Positions 7,261-14,011 of a stretch of DNA of 14,011 bases are shown piece after piece. The stretch comes from Microcaldota archaeon (GTDB taxonomy: Archaea > Micrarchaeota > Micrarchaeia > Micrarchaeales > CABMGC01): assembly GCA_030040335.1 (NCBI GenBank), contig JASHTX010000042.1:1-14011 (forward strand), read 5' to 3'. Positions within the stretch are counted from its first letter, which is position 1, and the number at the start of each line of letters is the position of its first letter. The position numbers and the translations under genes were made by a program. Under the pieces are notes generated by a model, which worked only from the letters and a program-made list of their open reading frames with translations, had not been told where the DNA came from and ran no database searches.

Positions 7261-8070
7261 CTAGATAAGCGTGAAGGTGTCCTTCCTCCTCTCGCTGACG
7301 TCCCCCTGTTCAGAGAGCAGGTAGAGCATCGCCCTTATTCCGTCCTCGTTCAGAGAGGTCTGCTTGACCAGTTCGCTCACGCTCTTCGGCCCCTCCTTGA
7401 GCTCCTTTATTATCTTGCCGCTGTTCTTGTCGAAGAATGCGCGCAGCACTATGTAGAATTTCTTGTTGAACGCCCTTATTCCGAGCACCTTGCCAGATCT
7501 TATGCTGTCCTCCAGAGCAAGCGAGAGCGCGGATGCCTCTGCTTCGGTAGGAAGCACCACAAAACCATCGGCTTCAAGCCTTTTCACGTTCTCATTCTCT
7601 ACAGTCTGCGGAACCTTCACGCTCGGAGGCTGCGGCTGTATGACCATCTTCAATTCCTCTTTCTTTACAGGCATTACTCCCTTCTTCCTCATCAGGAACC
7701 TGTCGTAAACATCCTTTGCTATGCTGTACGGCGAGTCTTTCCTGTCCCTGTATACCAGCACCACCTTCTTGTTGATCAGTGCCTGCAAGACCTTCTTCTC
7801 GCTCTCGTTGAGTATCTTCGAGACGTTCGCAGGAGTCCTGTTCGAGTACCTCAGCGTGTCGAGCTTCTTGAGCACCTGTATCTCATCCAGGGTTATGTTG
7901 ACGTTCCTCCTTTCTGTCTGGTTGGCAGGCGCTGGACCCGCGCTTATGCTGCTCGTAGTGCCCATCAGCAGCCTTGTGACGTCTTCCTTCTTTGTGAATA
8001 GGAAGGCCTTGTCGCTGAACTTGAAGAAGTCGACATCCTCGTCGCCCTTCAGCCCCAGCTGCTTTATCAC
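7261..8070 (-). CDS. Putative transcriptional regulator with AbrB-like N-terminus and two winged-helix-like regions
   Basis: Not a family I can name. From the GTG at 8070 it is 269 residues. The start resembles the second half of an AbrB/SpoVT strand-swapped domain (VIKQLGLKGDEDVDFFKFSD). In-frame codons upstream, to about 8121, read KIYKFKDKYVVYLPFE, which would complete it, but no ATG, GTG or TTG is available there. Residues about 60-130 (ITLDEIQVLKKLDTL, then NVSKILNESEKKVLQALINK) look like a winged helix, followed by a Pro/Val linker. Residues about 200-269 (GKIIKELKEGPKSVSELVKQ, then GIRAMLYLLSEQGDV) look like a second one that ends at the C-terminus. Two DNA-binding-like regions plus an AbrB-like piece suggest a regulator. 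Targets could include the co-transcribed phosphodiesterase or the divergent nnrD-argS unit. Function is inferred from fold-like patterns only. Confidence 0.65.
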   Translation of the reverse strand: MIKQLGLKGDEDVDFFKFSDKAFLFTKKEDVTRLLMGTTSSISAGPAPANQTERRNVNITLDEIQVLKKLDTLRYSNRTPANVSKILNESEKKVLQALINKKVVLVYRDRKDSPYSIAKDVYDRFLMRKKGVMPVKKEELKMVIQPQPPSVKVPQTVENENVKRLEADGFVVLPTEAEASALSLALEDSIRSGKVLGIRAFNKKFYIVLRAFFDKNSGKIIKELKEGPKSVSELVKQTSLNEDGIRAMLYLLSEQGDVSERRKDTFTLI

Positions 8071-8138
8071 TTCAAAGGGCAGGTAAACGACGTACTTGTC
8101 CTTGAACTTGTAGATTTTCAGAGAATCAACTGATAAGC

Positions 8139-8146
8139 TATTTTAA
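8139..8146. promoter_or_regulatory. Candidate shared (bidirectional) TATA element
   Basis: TATTTTAA reads TTAAAATA on the other strand, so it is TATA-like both ways. Its centre is 25.5 bp before the nnrD ATG at 8168, the spacing expected for a leaderless archaeal transcript. Towards the minus-strand regulator it would place initiation near 8116, inside the possible extended N-terminus. No other AT-rich box lies between the two divergent genes. TBP orientation cannot be judged from this symmetric core. Confidence 0.45.
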
Positions 8147-8167
8147 GCCCCCGTTCTTATTACTACT

Positions 8168-9076
8168 ATGCAAAACTTAAAAGAGTTTGCAAAATATCTC
8201 GCGAGCAAGAAGGACGTTAGGCTCGCGTACAGGCAAAGGGAGCCCTATTCTGACAAGTTCCTGAACGGTGAGGTTGTTGTGATCGGCGGTGGTGCATCAT
8301 ACCATGGCGCCCCTGTGATGGCAGCGACTGCTGCTAACAATACGCTGGCGGCACTGCGCGTTGGCGCAGGCTACGCGATAACCTGCGTGCCAAAAAGCAT
8401 AGAGCTGGCTGTCAGGAAGGCCTCGCCCAACCTGGTTGTCAGGCCTCTCACAGGCGCGTACCTCGACTCAGGTGACCTTGAGATACTGAAGACCGCTGCG
8501 AAGAGAGCGGGATGCATTGTAATCGGTCCAGGGCTGGGAAGGTCCTCGGAGACATTGAGAACGGTTGCCGCATTCATAACCTATGCGAGCTCTTTGCACA
8601 AGAATCTGGTCGTAGACGCAGATGCCCTCTATGCTGTTAGGCATGCGAAGAAACTGAACAAGAACGTTCTGCTTACCCCTAATGCCTACGAACTGCGGCT
8701 TTTCTACCAACACAAAACGCTCGAGACCGACACCAGCTCCCGGATAAAAGCCGCGAGGGCTGTATCGGAAAAGCTGAACGCTACGGTACTGATCAAAGGG
8801 CACAGAAGCGTGGTAAGCGATGGCGAGAGGTTCAAGGTGATAGAAGCAAGGTCTGCAGCGCTTGCCACAATGGGAACAGGAGATGTGCTCTCCGGTATAA
8901 TCGGAGGATTCGGGGTGATGGGCGATGACATCTTCAACGCCGCTGTAGCAGGTGAATATCTGCTTTGCACAATCGGCGACAGGCTGCACAGGAGCATGGG
9001 CGACCACATAATCGCAACCGACGTTGTCAGCGCCATACCGAATGCAATAAAAGAGTTCGATAGGAAGATTGGTTGA
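8168..9076 (+). CDS. nnrD: ADP/ATP-dependent NAD(P)H-hydrate dehydratase
   Basis: Metabolite-repair enzyme that dehydrates the damaged hydrated cofactors NADHX and NADPHX back to NAD(P)H at the expense of a nucleotide. It belongs to the ribokinase-like fold. 302 residues. GEVVVIGGGASYHGAPVMAA (about 34-53) is the family's Gly-rich N-terminal motif, VGAGYAITCVP follows near 75, IGPGLGRS is near 118-125 and VVDADAL near 145. GTGDVLSG starting at G236 carries the catalytic Asp239 and anion hole. The NnrE epimerase domain, fused in many bacterial homologues, is absent, so an epimerase would have to be encoded elsewhere or be dispensable. The ATG at 8168 probably starts a leaderless message. argS begins 4 bp after its stop. 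Confidence 0.9.
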   Translation: MQNLKEFAKYLASKKDVRLAYRQREPYSDKFLNGEVVVIGGGASYHGAPVMAATAANNTLAALRVGAGYAITCVPKSIELAVRKASPNLVVRPLTGAYLDSGDLEILKTAAKRAGCIVIGPGLGRSSETLRTVAAFITYASSLHKNLVVDADALYAVRHAKKLNKNVLLTPNAYELRLFYQHKTLETDTSSRIKAARAVSEKLNATVLIKGHRSVVSDGERFKVIEARSAALATMGTGDVLSGIIGGFGVMGDDIFNAAVAGEYLLCTIGDRLHRSMGDHIIATDVVSAIPNAIKEFDRKIG

Positions 9077-9080
9077 ATCT

Positions 9081-10976
9081 ATGGCGGGATCACCCAGCAG
9101 GAAGGCAAAGGAGGAATTCATCGCGCTGCTGAGCGACGCGGTAGCAAAAGCGTATCCTGGCTCGAAGGTCGACAGGGCGCAGCTGGACATGTCGCTCTCT
9201 TTCCCGGAACCGCCCAACGGCGACATAAGCTCATCGATAGCATTCAAGCTTGCCAAGATTGCGAAGAAGAGTCCCGCAGAAATAGCAAAGAACGTGGCGC
9301 AAAAGATGGAAGCTTTCAGCTACATCTCAAAGGTCGAGGCAAGCAACGGATACGTGAATGCGTTTTTCGAGGAGAAGCACTATGCTTCACTCGTCCTGCA
9401 GAGCGTATCTCATGAAGGCCATGCCTACGGCTCCAGCAATATCGGTGAAGGCAGGAAGGTCGTGGCCGAGTTTCCTAGCGTAAATCCGGTAAAACCCTGG
9501 CACGTTGGCCACGTGCGCAGCGCGCTGCTCGGCGACTCCATATCCAACATAATGGAGTTCTGCGGCTACAGGGTCGAGCGCACAGACTACATAGACGACC
9601 TCGGCCTCCAGGTTGCAGAGGCGCTCTGGTCTTACATGGAAACCAAATCAGAGCCAGACAAGAAGTTCGACCTCTGGCTCGGCGAACAGTACGTCAAGGC
9701 TAGTGCGATGGCGAAGGAACGCGAAAAGGAGATAAGCGGCATACTGAAAAAGATGGAAGAAGGCAACAACGATGTTTCACGAAAGGCCCGGGAGATAGCC
9801 GAGCGGGCAGTGAGGGCGCAGTACGAGACCGCTTTCGAATATGGCATATACCACGACGTGCTGATGTGGGAGAGCGACATTGTGCACGCAAAGCTCCTCG
9901 AGTCTGCGCTTGACCTTGTCAAGACGGGAGGGATAGCCGAGGTGATGGAGGAGGGCGAGTACAAAGGCTGCCTGGTTGTAAGGCTCGAGAAAGCGAAGGA
10001 TCTTGCTGGAGAGTTCAAGAATCCCAAAGAGAGCGTAAGGGTGTTGGTGAGGAGCAACGGCGTTGCAACATATGCGGCCAAGGACCTCGCATTCCATCTC
10101 TGGAAGTTCGGGCTCATGGACAGGAAGTTCAAATACAAGGTATTCCTGCCCAAGCAGCCAAACCAGAAACCGCTCTATACGACGTCGCCCGACGGCAGCG
10201 AGATGGGATTCGGAGGCGGCAAGATGATAATGAACACCATAGATGCCAGCCAGTCCCCTGAACAACAGATAGTCAGGGCGATGATCTACCTGCTCGGTTA
10301 CAAGGAGCAGGCGGCCGGTTACATGCACATAGCATACGGCAAGGTCGGAATCGAGGGAGAGAGCCTGAAGGGGAGGAGCGGCAACTGGCTCGGGGAGGAA
10401 AGAAACTACACGGCTGACGATCTGCTCAGGGAGACGACCCAGAAGTCGTTGGAGATGGTCTCTGGCAGCAAGAAGATCTCGCCCGATGCCGATCCCAAGG
10501 CGATCGCAAGGGCGATAGCGCTTAGCGCAATAAAGTTCGAGTACCTGCGGATAGCACCGGAGCGCGGCATAATGTTCTCATGGGAAAGCGCGCTGAATTT
10601 CGAGGCCAACAGCGGACCGTACGTAATGTACACGTACGCGAGGGCAAAGAAGATACTGAAGAAGGCTGGGTACGTGCATTCGAAGCAATCTGAAGGCGCA
10701 ACAAATGAGATAGGCCGCGGATACGACTTCGAGCTGATCAAGAAGATGGGCATGGCGCAGGAGATTGCGGAGAAGGCGTGCTACGAGACAAGGCCAAATG
10801 TCATAACAGATTATCTTCTTGACCTTTCATCGCTCTTCAGCAGGTTCTACGAGTCTATGCCCGTGATAAAGGGAGAGGCAGCAAGGGAGGTCAGGCTGCA
10901 GATAGTCTACTCGCTAAGCGTGGTGATGGAAAATATGCTGGGACTGCTCGGCATAAGGACTGTCGAGGAGATGTAG
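9081..10976 (+). CDS. argS: Arginyl-tRNA synthetase
   Basis: Class I synthetase that charges tRNA-Arg. 631 residues from the ATG at 9081; an in-frame TTG at 9069 would add four residues and overlap nnrD, which is less likely. The N-terminal additional domain that binds the tRNA D-loop is present (PPNGDISSSIAFKLAKIAKK, about 38-57). NPVKPWHVGHVRSALLGD (about 135-152) holds the HVGH version of HIGH at 141-144, followed by the YIDDLGLQV element. The C-terminal half has NSGPYVMYTYARAKKIL and the alpha-helical anticodon-binding domain, ending normally in a short GIRTVEEM tail. Where many ArgRS have KMSKR, this one has SLKGRSG at 428-434, a diverged loop as in other ArgRS that lack a canonical KMSKS. 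It pairs with nnrD as a two-gene unit. Confidence 0.95.
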   Translation: MAGSPSRKAKEEFIALLSDAVAKAYPGSKVDRAQLDMSLSFPEPPNGDISSSIAFKLAKIAKKSPAEIAKNVAQKMEAFSYISKVEASNGYVNAFFEEKHYASLVLQSVSHEGHAYGSSNIGEGRKVVAEFPSVNPVKPWHVGHVRSALLGDSISNIMEFCGYRVERTDYIDDLGLQVAEALWSYMETKSEPDKKFDLWLGEQYVKASAMAKEREKEISGILKKMEEGNNDVSRKAREIAERAVRAQYETAFEYGIYHDVLMWESDIVHAKLLESALDLVKTGGIAEVMEEGEYKGCLVVRLEKAKDLAGEFKNPKESVRVLVRSNGVATYAAKDLAFHLWKFGLMDRKFKYKVFLPKQPNQKPLYTTSPDGSEMGFGGGKMIMNTIDASQSPEQQIVRAMIYLLGYKEQAAGYMHIAYGKVGIEGESLKGRSGNWLGEERNYTADDLLRETTQKSLEMVSGSKKISPDADPKAIARAIALSAIKFEYLRIAPERGIMFSWESALNFEANSGPYVMYTYARAKKILKKAGYVHSKQSEGATNEIGRGYDFELIKKMGMAQEIAEKACYETRPNVITDYLLDLSSLFSRFYESMPVIKGEAAREVRLQIVYSLSVVMENMLGLLGIRTVEEM

Positions 10977-10979
10977 CAT

Positions 10980-11696
10980 TCACTCTCTTCCGCTTTCTCC
11001 CGCGTATGTCTCTCCGGGAGGCGGCGGCAGGGCGCCCGCAGATCTTTCCTCGGCCTGGCGCAGCGCCTCTCTGGTAGTCGGGGTTGCAGTCCTTCCAGGA
11101 ATAACTAGTACGTCTTTGAGCTCTACAGATATGACCTCTATTCCCCACCCTCCTATCCTGTCGCCGATAAGCTTCTTTATGTCTTCGCTCAGAACGTCCT
11201 TTCCGGCAAGTATCTCGGCGAGGACGCTGTTGCTGATTATGTCCTTGACAGCGTTCTGCGACTCGAACAGAACAGCGTCGTAGTATGAGTGCACATTGAG
11301 TATCGCCTTCTGCGGTTCTGTGACCTGCCAGGATATTATAGCGTCAGCATCAACCTGCAGGCCATCCTTGGTGCCTATCTTCTCTATCCTCAATACCGTA
11401 CTTATGACCCGCATGTCTACTGTTATAGGAGTAGAGTCTATGAACGGGACTATAAGGTAGAGGCCAGGGCCTATCATGCCGACGTATCGCCCAAACCTCA
11501 GCACCGCCATTCTGTCCCAGTCGTTGAGGACGCGCATCGACAGCGCCATTGTGACGAATGAAACTATTATGAATGCTATGGCTCCGCCGTCTATTCCGTA
11601 TATTTCGTAGCCCAACAGCGACGCTACAGCTGTAAATGTTATGTCTGCTAATGCTGCCGCTGTCCACGAGTAACGGACTGGTCCTTCTTCTAGCAT
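10980..11696 (-). CDS. SPFH/Band 7 (stomatin-like) membrane protein, short form
   Basis: A 238-residue member of the SPFH superfamily, proteins that oligomerise on membranes and organise lipid microdomains or membrane proteases. Two hydrophobic segments (about 12-30 and 35-55) precede the domain. RMAVLRFGRYVGMIGPGLYL (about 62-81) is the classic start of the Band 7 fold, followed by PFIDSTPITVDMR, DGLQVDADAIISWQV and WGIEVISVELKDV (about 185-197). Stomatins normally continue with a long Ala/Glu-rich coiled coil; here only about 40 residues follow (RTATPTTREALRQAEERS, then a Pro-rich end), so the coiled-coil region is mostly absent. No NfeD partner is in the window. It is tail-to-tail with argS, 3 bp apart. 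The ATG at 11696 is the only reasonable start. Confidence 0.85.
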   Translation of the reverse strand: MLEEGPVRYSWTAAALADITFTAVASLLGYEIYGIDGGAIAFIIVSFVTMALSMRVLNDWDRMAVLRFGRYVGMIGPGLYLIVPFIDSTPITVDMRVISTVLRIEKIGTKDGLQVDADAIISWQVTEPQKAILNVHSYYDAVLFESQNAVKDIISNSVLAEILAGKDVLSEDIKKLIGDRIGGWGIEVISVELKDVLVIPGRTATPTTREALRQAEERSAGALPPPPGETYAGESGRE

Positions 11697-11730
11697 TCCA
11701 ATTACCGGTGTTAATTACCTTCTACCGCTC

Positions 11731-11740
11731 CATTATTAAG
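11731..11740 (-). promoter_or_regulatory. Candidate TATA box for the SPFH gene
   Basis: On the minus strand this reads CTTAATAATG, centred about 40 bp before the start codon at 11696, implying a leader of roughly 14 nt. Assigned by position and composition only. Confidence 0.3.
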
Positions 11741-11861
11741 CGTTATACAATAGTGGCACTCCAGCTGTACGCAAAACCCGGACCTTCAGCCATATAGAAT
11801 AACATGTAGGTATGGGGGCACGTAAAAGTCACCTCATATACGAGTCGGCGTCCAGCGTAAG

Positions 11862-11869
11862 TTTATTAA
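11862..11869 (+). promoter_or_regulatory. Candidate TATA box for the large surface protein
   Basis: TTTATTAA is centred about 41 bp before the ATG at 11907, implying a leader of about 15 nt. The remaining part of the 210-bp gap 11697-11906 holds no gene that I can support. Confidence 0.35.
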
Positions 11870-11906
11870 GGACTAACAAATATGTTATCTCATAATAGGG
11901 CTTTCG

Positions 11907-14011
11907 ATGGCGGCTAGATTCGAGGCTGTGAGTACTGCTGTGTCCGTCAGGACCCAGAAGGAACAACCCCGCATGGTCTACCTGCTGATATACGTCTGGG
12001 CAATCCTCATACTCGGCGCGATAATAGTCATCTTCCATCTCCTGATCTTCGGATCCTCAACGGCCCAGCAGCCAAGCTGCAGCTTCGCTTCAGGAGTCTA
12101 CTGCCAGGATATCGTGCTCGGGACCAACTCCATAGCTACAAGTGCGGCCATGCTGTTCAAGAACAACAACAACTATCCCATCGTTTCACCTCAGGTCGTG
12201 GTTAACGTGAGCAACTCTACGTCTGTAGGCTCGTGCTCGCCTGCTGTAGTCCAGCCAGGAGGCACGATCGTCTGCAACGCCACTGTGCTGCAGAAGTCCC
12301 TCCCGGTCGGCACGTTTGCCAGCGGGAAGATGGTACTGAGCGCAATACCCTGCCAGTCTGGAGACACGGCCACCTGCCAGAGCCAACAACCCCAGACTTA
12401 CAGCGGTGAATTCAGCACGCCTGTGATTCTCAAGCAGCAAAACTCCATCGCCTCGATATACGTGGCCATAGACAACACGTCGCAGGTCGCAACAGGTGTT
12501 CCAGATGCGGTTACAGCTACGGTCTCTTTGTACGGTACTCCAGTATCCGGCGCTCTCGTAACATTTGCATCATCTAACACATTTGCCACGCTCTCGCAGA
12601 AGGTCGTGCTCACGGGCACCAACGGCAGCGCGGTAACCTCAGTCTCCAGCCTGCTTACAGGACAGACAATAATCTCTGCGACATTCGAAAACGTCTCCGC
12701 GACAGCCAGCGTTAACTTCACACCTCCTACCGTAGTTACACTGGAGCTCAGCCCTTCTATCAGCCAGACGATGTGCGCCGGGACAAATTCTGGGCAGACC
12801 GTCTTTACAGTTGGCCAGAAGACATATACCTGCTCCCAGTTTCCGCTCGAGCTGCTGTATGCATCCGGTGCGAGCTACACTTACAGCTTCTCGTCTGATG
12901 TTCCGCGCCTGCCTGACGGATCCGGAGTGCAGTACGCGTACCAGTCGATAGAGGGCTGTGGGTTCGGCGGCCAGAATGGCGTCTTCACTGTACCCAGCTC
13001 AAACTGCACTGCAACTCTTGGCTACATTACGCAGTACTACCTGACAGAGACCCCCAACCCCACCGGCTCTGGCAGGCCGCTTCCTGGAAGCGTCTGGGAG
13101 GATGCAGATAGCTCTCTCACGATAAGCGCTGTCGCAAATCCCGGATGGGAGTTTACAGGATGGGTCGGCTCAGGCGCTGCAAGCTATACCGGTGGATCTA
13201 CCACAGCATCGGTAACAATGGGCGGCCCCATAACTGAGGAAGCAAACTTCCAATCCACTGTTACTGCGCCTACCACTACCATAAACCAGACGCGATGCGA
13301 TAACCTGGTTGCGAGTGCGGGCTGTCTGAGCGGCACTTCTTGCACTCTGGATGGCGGAGTCTCGTGCCAGGCAGGCTTCGGATGCGCAATCTTTACCTGC
13401 TGCTGCTTCCTGAGTACTACATCAACAACGTCGACATCGACCACCACGTCCACAAGCTCTACATCGACAACCTCCACATCCACCACCAGTACGGTCGATA
13501 CATGCTCGGAGCTTTCGAACTACCTCGATTGCGCCGCATCTCTCTCTGCGTGCCAGCAGCAAAAAGGATACTGCAACAGCCAGCCTTATGACTGCGCAGG
13601 GACAGCGACTCCGTGCTGCTGCGCAGCCCTCGGCTCTCCAGCGCTATCCACTACGCTTTCCAGCCCCAGCATAGGCGTGGGCCAATCGGTGACAGACTCT
13701 GCCTCACTCGCAAATGGCAACAGTCCTACGGGCACCATAACCTTCTACACCTATACAGACAGCGCCTGCACCCAGAACCAGCAGGAGGTAAGCTCAACTC
13801 TTACCAGCGCCAGCTCCTATGCATCCAGTTCTGTTTCGTATCCCAGCGCAGGCACCTACTACTGGGACGCTGTGTATTCGGGCGACAGCTACAACAACCC
13901 GGCCACGAGCCCGTGCGAAGCGCTCACGGTAACCGAGGCGTCAGGCGCCATAGTGTCGCTGACACTCGCAAATACCGGGACAATCACAGTGGGCTCTTCT
14001 GAGACAGCATC
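11907..14011 (+). CDS. Large Cys-rich, Ser/Thr-rich pilin-like surface protein (C-terminus cut by window edge)
   Basis: The first 701 codons of a secreted, membrane-anchored protein; the frame is open to the edge. A 22-residue cytoplasmic start precedes one membrane helix (24-48). Its YVWAILIL core resembles the Y-G-W-A-I-L-I segment of DPANN class III (type IV pilin-like) proteins, but the usual Gly before the helix is missing. Domains then follow in order: a Cys-paired ectodomain (about 55-175); an invasin-like Ig domain (Big_1 type, about 179-271); a region with two Cys pairs (about 285-372); an InlB B-repeat-like domain (about 374-449, with NPGWEFTGWVG); eight-Cys module 1 (464-500); a pure Ser/Thr spacer (503-529); eight-Cys module 2 (533-572); and an Ig domain of the GTITFYTYTD / YPSAGTYYWDAVYSGD type (about 578-670). 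Many N-glycosylation sequons occur. A role in adhesion or envelope structure is inferred from the architecture. Start: the ATG at 11907, preceded by an AGGG. Confidence 0.8.
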   Translation, partial: MAARFEAVSTAVSVRTQKEQPRMVYLLIYVWAILILGAIIVIFHLLIFGSSTAQQPSCSFASGVYCQDIVLGTNSIATSAAMLFKNNNNYPIVSPQVVVNVSNSTSVGSCSPAVVQPGGTIVCNATVLQKSLPVGTFASGKMVLSAIPCQSGDTATCQSQQPQTYSGEFSTPVILKQQNSIASIYVAIDNTSQVATGVPDAVTATVSLYGTPVSGALVTFASSNTFATLSQKVVLTGTNGSAVTSVSSLLTGQTIISATFENVSATASVNFTPPTVVTLELSPSISQTMCAGTNSGQTVFTVGQKTYTCSQFPLELLYASGASYTYSFSSDVPRLPDGSGVQYAYQSIEGCGFGGQNGVFTVPSSNCTATLGYITQYYLTETPNPTGSGRPLPGSVWEDADSSLTISAVANPGWEFTGWVGSGAASYTGGSTTASVTMGGPITEEANFQSTVTAPTTTINQTRCDNLVASAGCLSGTSCTLDGGVSCQAGFGCAIFTCCCFLSTTSTTSTSTTTSTSSTSTTSTSTTSTVDTCSELSNYLDCAASLSACQQQKGYCNSQPYDCAGTATPCCCAALGSPALSTTLSSPSIGVGQSVTDSASLANGNSPTGTITFYTYTDSACTQNQQEVSSTLTSASSYASSSVSYPSAGTYYWDAVYSGDSYNNPATSPCEALTVTEASGAIVSLTLANTGTITVGSSETA
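13296..13406 (+). repeat. Eight-cysteine module, copy 1
   Basis: Encodes residues 464-500 with cysteine spacing C-x8-C-x5-C-x7-C-x5-C-x4-CCC. The second copy at 13503-13622 has the same order and count. The repeat is visible at the protein level; the DNA copies are diverged. Confidence 0.7.
13413..13493 (+). repeat. Ser/Thr low-complexity spacer
   Basis: 27 consecutive codons, all Ser or Thr (residues 503-529), built mostly from ACN and TCN triplets such as ACATCG and ACC. It separates the two eight-cysteine modules and is a likely O-glycosylated, extended linker. Confidence 0.85.
13503..13622 (+). repeat. Eight-cysteine module, copy 2
   Basis: Encodes residues 533-572 with spacing C-x8-C-x6-C-x6-C-x6-C-x6-CCC, matching copy 1 in cysteine count, order, first spacing and the terminal CCC. 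Confidence 0.7.

Noticed and set aside
7183..8001. Long plus-strand open frame over the regulator and phosphodiesterase genes
   Set aside because: It crosses two minus-strand genes with coherent domains and gives a low-complexity product rich in Leu, Arg and His, typical of antisense shadow translation.
9069..9080. TTG start for argS overlapping nnrD
   Set aside because: The ATG at 9081 lies just after the nnrD stop and only four residues would be lost, none conserved.
8468..9256. Minus-strand frame of 262 codons over nnrD and the start of argS
   Set aside because: Both underlying plus-strand genes have clear catalytic motifs; the opposite frame shows none.
11813..11896. 27-codon ORF starting ATGGGGGCACGT in the 11697-11906 gap
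   Set aside because: Too short, no SD site or family resemblance, and it overlaps the TATA-like box of the next gene.
13413..13493. Short-period ACN/TCN repetition that might suggest CRISPR or a microsatellite array
   Set aside because: The period is three bases without spacer-repeat alternation, and it encodes an uninterrupted Ser/Thr linker in frame.
13340..14002. Two other-frame open frames inside the surface-protein gene, possible sign of a frameshift
   Set aside because: The frame from 11907 was followed codon by codon through this region and stays open with consistent Cys-rich and Ig-like content, so no frameshift is needed.

Overview
The window looks archaeal. It encodes an archaeal-type leucyl-tRNA synthetase, Sec61-beta (the small translocon subunit found in archaea and eukaryotes), an archaeal-style methylthioadenosine phosphorylase with a C-terminal CxC motif and an MJ0936-like phosphodiesterase. 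AT-rich TATA-like boxes sit 25-42 bp before several starts, SD-like GGTGA motifs occur, and AGG/AGA and ATA codons are common. The last gene begins like the pilin-like surface proteins common in DPANN archaea (a Y-W-A-I-L-I hydrophobic segment, then a Cys-containing ectodomain), so a Micrarchaeota-like DPANN genome is my best guess. This is an inference from motifs, not a phylogeny.

Layout. (1) 1-1114, minus: the N-terminal part of leuS, running off the left edge. (2) 1206-4957, plus: a compact unit of a PadR-type repressor, a DrrA-like ABC ATPase, an ABC-2 permease and a membrane-anchored CARDB/S-layer-like protein. mtnP (4963-5775) follows after 5 bp and may be co-transcribed. (3) 5807-6767, plus: a polytopic membrane protein of unknown function and a 50-residue Sec61-beta gene too short for ordinary ORF cut-offs. 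(4) 6768-8121, minus: a putative AbrB-like/winged-helix regulator followed by a small metallophosphoesterase, ending tail-to-tail against secG with no gap. (5) 8168-10976, plus: nnrD (NAD(P)HX dehydratase) and argS, divergent from the regulator across what may be one shared TATA element. (6) 10980-11696, minus: a short SPFH/stomatin-like membrane protein, tail-to-tail with argS. (7) 11907-14011, plus: the first 701 codons of a large Cys-rich, Ser/Thr-rich surface protein, running off the right edge.

Most genes are housekeeping (two aminoacyl-tRNA synthetases, metabolite repair, methylthioadenosine salvage, Sec translocation). The accessory interest lies in two places. One is the self-contained PadR/ABC/CARDB export unit, where the CARDB protein may be an extracytoplasmic partner of the transporter. 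The other is the mosaic surface protein, which carries a duplicated eight-cysteine module around a 27-residue pure Ser/Thr spacer. I see no tRNA or rRNA gene, CRISPR array, insertion sequence or clear integration site. No intergenic stretch exceeds 300 bp; the longest, 11697-11906, holds two divergent promoter-like boxes and nothing else I can name.
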